From Antedon mediterranea (taxonomy: Eukaryota; Echinodermata; Crinoidea; Comatulida; Antedonidae), in NCBI RefSeq assembly GCF_964355755.1, contig NC_092676.1, forward strand, positions 23,790,288 through 23,854,287: a stretch of 64,000 bases of DNA. The letters are read 5' to 3'. The position numbers and the translations under genes were made by a program. Below, piece by piece: positions 59,366-64,000 of the stretch (positions within the stretch are counted from its first letter, which is position 1; every line of letters begins with the position of its first letter). The notes under the pieces were generated by a model that worked only from the letters and a program-made list of their open reading frames with translations, was not told the origin of the DNA and made no database searches.

Positions 59366-62300
59366 CTATTCCGAAGAGGTATCAACGCTGTTTGGCATGT
59401 GTTGCATTTTGAATTTCTTCCATGCTGATTTTACCTAAAAAGTATACAAATATAAATGCTGTAATTAGCATAAATATTGGTTCTTGTTCACCTGGGCGTA
59501 AAGAAGTATTGGACGTGGCGAAGATCGGTAACTAACAGTATTTCTATGCATTAGTGTGTCTACCTCACTGCCTTCAAGTCACATGCTAACTAATGTTTTT
59601 CTTATGTAAACCAGCACAAAGTATAGAAAAGAAACATTTGCTTTTATATTACAATATTCTAATTATTCCGGTTGATTTTTCAAAATATGAGACACGTGAA
59701 TGGTTAGTTATGTCTTAGCTTTAACTTTTCTCACCTCTTTGCTAAGAAAACACTGTGTAAACCAGATCAAAAATCCTTGAAAAGACGACGAAAAAACAAA
59801 CAGGTATTGTAACACGATGCTGTTGTTAAAGAGTAGGAAAATACCGAAGATCCAGGTTAACCCAACTGCTGGTGTCAGAAGAAGAATTCTATACAACAGC
59901 GTTCTAAAATTTAAATAAAAATGTTATGTGTCTCGTCTAGTTATTTAAAATCTCTTTGCTTGCAAATTGTTGCAGTCACTATTCAGGGAAAAGTGGGACT
60001 CGTGTTCCTTGATCAAAGTCATACTTGCAAGATACAGTCAACTTCCTAGACTGATTGAGGCACTCCTAATTCGATCTGGGAACTGGGCATCACATCAACT
60101 ATTAAAATTGTCTAAACAGGCTGAGCGCGAATCATCGATGATGATGGCACTATGGGTTTTTTCCCGAGAGAAACTTAATCGAACATTATCTCTTACAGCG
60201 TTTATTTATTTATTTTATTTAACCTTATTTTAAAAAGGGGTAACCCTAAACAGCGTATGCGGACAATCAAGGGGCCCTCTTGATGAGTTATGATAAGTGT
60301 CTGTGTGTAGACTGGACCGACGGTTTATAGTCCTTATCCAAGAAGATCGTTCTACCACCATGGCAAGGTATTACCATGGACCTATAAATTTATAGGTCCA
60401 TGGTATTACGGTTAACCTGTCTTAACCGCTCACTTGCATGCGTTCAATTTGTATTAAAATAGCCATTCGTTGGATTGCTTACTTTGAGGGAAGAGTATTA
60501 GGAATTCTTAACTATACCACTGTTTACTTACCTTATCTGCTGAAGTTTACTTCTCTCATCATCATTTTGAATACTTTGTGACTTAGTGTACGCAACATAC
60601 CCTACGACACTCAGTTGAACGGTTACAATCTGAAAGCCAAGTTAACCAGTGTAAATGTAAAGAATATGGTTAGAATATAGAAATGTTCCCGCAACTAAAA
60701 GTCTCTCTCCTACAGATATTTCTGGCCTCAATGAACTTATACAGCTGTATCTGTAATGCAGATAAAACATATACCACAAACCCAGGTAAAAGAGACATAA
60801 TTTAATTAAAAAATGTATGACAGTTATATAATTTATACTATACATTCAGTTAATTGCTATCTATTTTCATACTATAAATAAAATTCTTTCTGTTTAAAAA
60901 TTATAATAAAATAATGTTTACCAATATTGTGAAAATAACGGGACCTATGAATGTCCATGTCACGCCATTACTAGTGTTTAGCCAACAACTTAAAAAAATA
61001 AAAGAAAACTAGTTTCATTACACCTCTCACTAGAAATAAATATATTTATAAATGAATGTGTAGCCGATCGGTTAGTGGCTAGAACCGTAGCCCATAGCCT
61101 TATGGCAAGGGTTCAGGTTCGAGGCTCACTCATCGCTCCATGGTTATAGCCTAGTACAACCGTCGATACGAGTAGAGGGTTGTGTACTGTACTAGTACAC
61201 ACATCATGTCGCCGACAGACGAACAATGTTGTTGGCAGCACCGAAAGTTGAAGCATGATAGTAGAAAATCTAAGTCCATAGCGCATTCAGACGACATGAT
61301 TTGTAAATAAATAAATTCTATTACGATTAATTATGGAGGCATAACACAGATTCTGTGGTACGTTACGTAGGCATAAAGCTCTATTTTGTAAATTTAAACT
61401 CTGGTGATAAAAAGTCTTTTCTTATTTCGTGCGATCCTACAGTATGATTCAGGACACATTAACAGGAAAGTCTTATCAGGTCCATTTTTTAAAATACCAG
61501 GGTAGGGTGTTTAATACCTTTCAGATGCGTAGTGTTTGCCGCCAAAAGAAACGGTAATTATAACCAACAGCAGAGGAAATGCCCATCCGAATATTCTGAA
61601 AAATACAAATCTTCTTTCTGGATCACAAAACGCATGTTGAATACACATGTACATATCTGTAGACAAAATTGCCATCCACGAAAACGCCACCAACAGGGAG
61701 TAATGCAGACAAGCTGCGATGAGAGAACAGACGACCTGCGATAAACAATCAAAATCTTTAATTCATTGATTTGATTTTGTTTTTGTACTATGATATCAAG
61801 TTAGTTACTATTCATTTAACAAAATAAATATAATATATTGGTTGTGTCTTAAAGAAAATTCATTTATGAGGTAGGGAAGTTGCTATTTAAATACCCCATC
61901 TCCCCCCTTCCTCCAAATCATTTATTCCATTTATTTACAAAGTACAGAACAGACAAATCGTAGAAGGAAGTGGACATTTACTAAAAAAAAGTGAGTGGTA
62001 CTGTGTGTAATTTAATGAGTAAATTATAGTGTTATATTATCGACAAATCAAGAACGAGTTTGCAAAGACAAATTTACCAAGAAAATATAATTTGCTAAGC
62101 AAATTAAACTCACCTTGTTTGTTATGTTAAATGACAGAAAAGAAAAACAGAAGTTTGTACATAGCAAAGAAATAACCAAATGCCTCAACATCCTATACCG
62201 TCTGGATTTCCTAAGGTCACTAAAAAAGCAAAGTAAATTTAAAAGCTGTCAAAAATATCTGTTTCGCTGGCGATATTTCAGATTTTATGTTAATATTAAA

Positions 62301-64000
62301 CGGGTTTTATTTGTTCAAACCTGAGCAAGCATATGATACACATGGTGAATATAAGAAACCCGTTGGATATTGTCAACCCTGCATACGATAGTACTTCCAT
62401 TCCAACGGCAGCGTTTTCATCTACATTTGAAGTATCCTGAAATGATATCAGCAATTTACGTTACATTTAAGTTTTAAGGTAAAATGCCACGCATACATTT
62501 TACAAAATGTGTAATTTTGTTTGCCCGATATCCTAAAGCGTGGTTCCCACTAGCGATGCAACACAAGGACGTAACGCAACGCAAGTGAATTGACCAATCA
62601 CAAGCAATGGCTTATTCGCTTGTGATTGCTAACTGTCTATAACTTCGCTTGCCATTGGTTAAAACGCTTGCGTTGCGTTTACGTCCTTGCGTTACGTTCT
62701 CTAGTGGGAACCAAGCTTTATCTGATCAACAACCATACAAACCAAGCTTTGTGTTGAGTTTTTTTTTATTACCATAGTATATGAATTTCATAATATTCAT
62801 AACTTAACATAGTTAATTACAATAATTAAAAATAATAATAAATACTACAGTAGTAATGAATACAATTTATGTGTTTAAATTTTAAATGTAAATATGTATA
62901 ATTATGTTTGTATGATGATGTATGTTTAAGCGGATATTAGCCCTTGATGGCATTTGCAGCAATAAAGAAATTGAATTGAATTGAATTGAATATACAGTAC
63001 ATCTCCTTAAATATTGAAGTTCTTAACACATTCACTTAGCGTATTAAATTCTTAGCGTATTCACACAATTCATATCAATTTGGCATATTCATTTCTTAAC
63101 ATAATCATTATTTTAGCATATTATTGTGTTCATTTTTATATATAAAGATTGTCGGGTTGCACCAAGGTATACTACATTCGTTGATAAAAACATGATAGAT
63201 TCTTGTAACTGATCAGATCGATACAGATCAATTACTCATTCGGAATCGCTAAGTTGCAATCGGCTTTTTCGGCAGTGGGATCAACCAAAACTCAAACATG
63301 GCAGATTTGCCCCCCAAAAAACAACATGAAAACAATCAAGAATGAAGTCATACCTCTGACGTTTGCATAAGAATTGCAAACGTTGTCAGGTGGTTACATT
63401 GACAAGTTATTGGTGAAGTCAGAAAATCTTCTGATATAGTTTCGCAGCCTTCTTTAGACCATGTGCTTAAATAAACAAATTTGATAATTTGGATGATAGA
63501 AACTCGCAAGACAACATAAACTCTAATTTGTAATAATAATTTTTTTTCGATTTGTGGGTGTGAAACTCTTATATAGATGTCCCTCCCCCACCCCGACACT
63601 AAGCAAACACTTACACAGGGTTTACAGTTTCATCAATAAAAGAACAGATTGGTTCCATGTTTGCAAGTTCTGTATTTTCAGATATCTAAACAAAACACAA
63701 TATTGATTAGTGCAGAATAAAGACTATTGGTTTTATTCATAATTTTGTCGTAGTCATTATTATTTTCAAAACTAGTTATACATTTTGTATCATTTAGTAT
63801 ACATAGTATTGTTTAATTTCTAGGCCCTATTCCAGTTTTACACGATCAATTTTTGTGTTAATTAATAATAAAAAGATGTTTATTTACCCTTAATGTTGGA
63901 AAAACAAGTTTCACATTCGCACTTCGTGCATCATTTTGTCCATTAACATAAACTGTTACAGATACAAGATCACTCACAACTTCAGAATGTGTAAGATTGC
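59366..64000 (-). CDS. Gene E: SRCR-type adhesion GPCR, 3' part (cut by the window edge)
   Basis: Exons seen (high to low): 64000-63888 (113 of about 121 nt) and 63685-63615 GAIN-like, 63465-63354 GPS, 62436-62321 TM1, 62219-62114 TM2, 61735-61518 TM3-4, 60988-60922 and 60629-60532 TM5, 59903-59735 TM6-7, 59434-59366 tail with stop. Every exon length equals that of gene D (71, 112, 116, 106, 218, 67, 98, 169, 69), and no lesion is seen. GPS ends [17 protein letters not shown], as in D. The signal peptide and SRCR domains must lie beyond 64000; their presence is inferred from the neighbours. Shared intron sequence (46076/61060 block, 3' hairpin) makes D the closest relative. Confidence 0.85.
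60190..60475. repeat. Insertion with a 34-bp perfect palindrome in gene E
   Basis: Relative to gene D, gene E has about 270 extra bases between TTACAGCG and the shared TTGGATTGCTTACTTTGAGG. It contains TACCATGGACCTATAAA followed directly by its exact inverse (60373-60406). Confidence 0.6.
62532..62720. mobile_element. MITE family 1, complete copy in gene E with an empty site in gene D
   Basis: AAGCGTGGTTCCCACTAGCG to CTAGTGGGAACCAAGCTT, flanked by TA on both sides. Gene D has the uninterrupted flank (GATATCCTTATCTGATCAAC near 47710). Confidence 0.88.
62820..62995 (+). mobile_element. Retrotransposon 3' end fragment with ATTGA tail
   Basis: GATATTAGCCCTTGATGGC, then GCAGCAATAAAGAAATTG and a (AATTG)n tail. 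Typical 3' UTR end of a 5'-truncated non-LTR insertion in an intron of gene E. No coding part remains. Confidence 0.6.

Noticed and set aside
61070-61130. Functional tRNA gene
   Set aside because: B-box-like GGTTCGAGGCT is present but no clover-leaf or terminator can be drawn.

Overview
The window is AT-rich animal DNA with many small introns, long introns packed with transposons, and gene families typical of marine invertebrate deuterostomes. Expanded SRCR receptors, jockey-superfamily LINEs, a 5S-rRNA-derived SINE and a 2A-like LINE leader all fit an echinoderm or a close relative. The species call is inference; a crinoid is one possibility.

Layout. Bases 1-1325 hold the 3' part of a LINE. 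Bases 1615-5588 hold an intact rhodopsin-like GPCR and a frame-broken paralogue, both on the minus strand, with an orphan signal-peptide exon nearby. Bases 6343-9466 hold a 5'-truncated LINE that a 1333-bp Helitron-like element has entered cleanly. From 9802 to the right edge there is a head-to-tail array of five minus-strand adhesion GPCR genes, called A to E here: A 9802-22538, B 24290-31835, C 33432-42841, D 44364-55083, E 59366 to beyond 64000.

Gene models. I rebuilt A, C and D exon by exon from splice sites and paralogue alignment. Each closes in frame: 2208 nt/735 aa, 2184 nt/727 aa and 2178 nt/725 aa. The protein order is signal peptide, short linker, SRCR1, SRCR2, a GAIN-like region, a GPS with intact HLT/T, seven membrane helices and a short tail. 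B has the same exon layout but at least four lesions and is called a pseudogene. E is cut by the window edge. A is clearly the oldest branch. B to E are nearly the same in the 7TM exons and differ much more in SRCR1, as expected of receptors whose outer part varies while signalling is held constant.

Mobile DNA. At least four LINE families, three long-TIR MITE families (8, 10 and 3 recognisable copies), a Helitron-like element, a 5S SINE, a GTCT-repeat element and several minisatellites (19-bp, 72-75-bp, 16-bp units) fill the introns and spacers. Comparing paralogous introns gives filled and empty sites for some insertions. No rRNA or functional tRNA gene, CRISPR array or prokaryotic feature was found.
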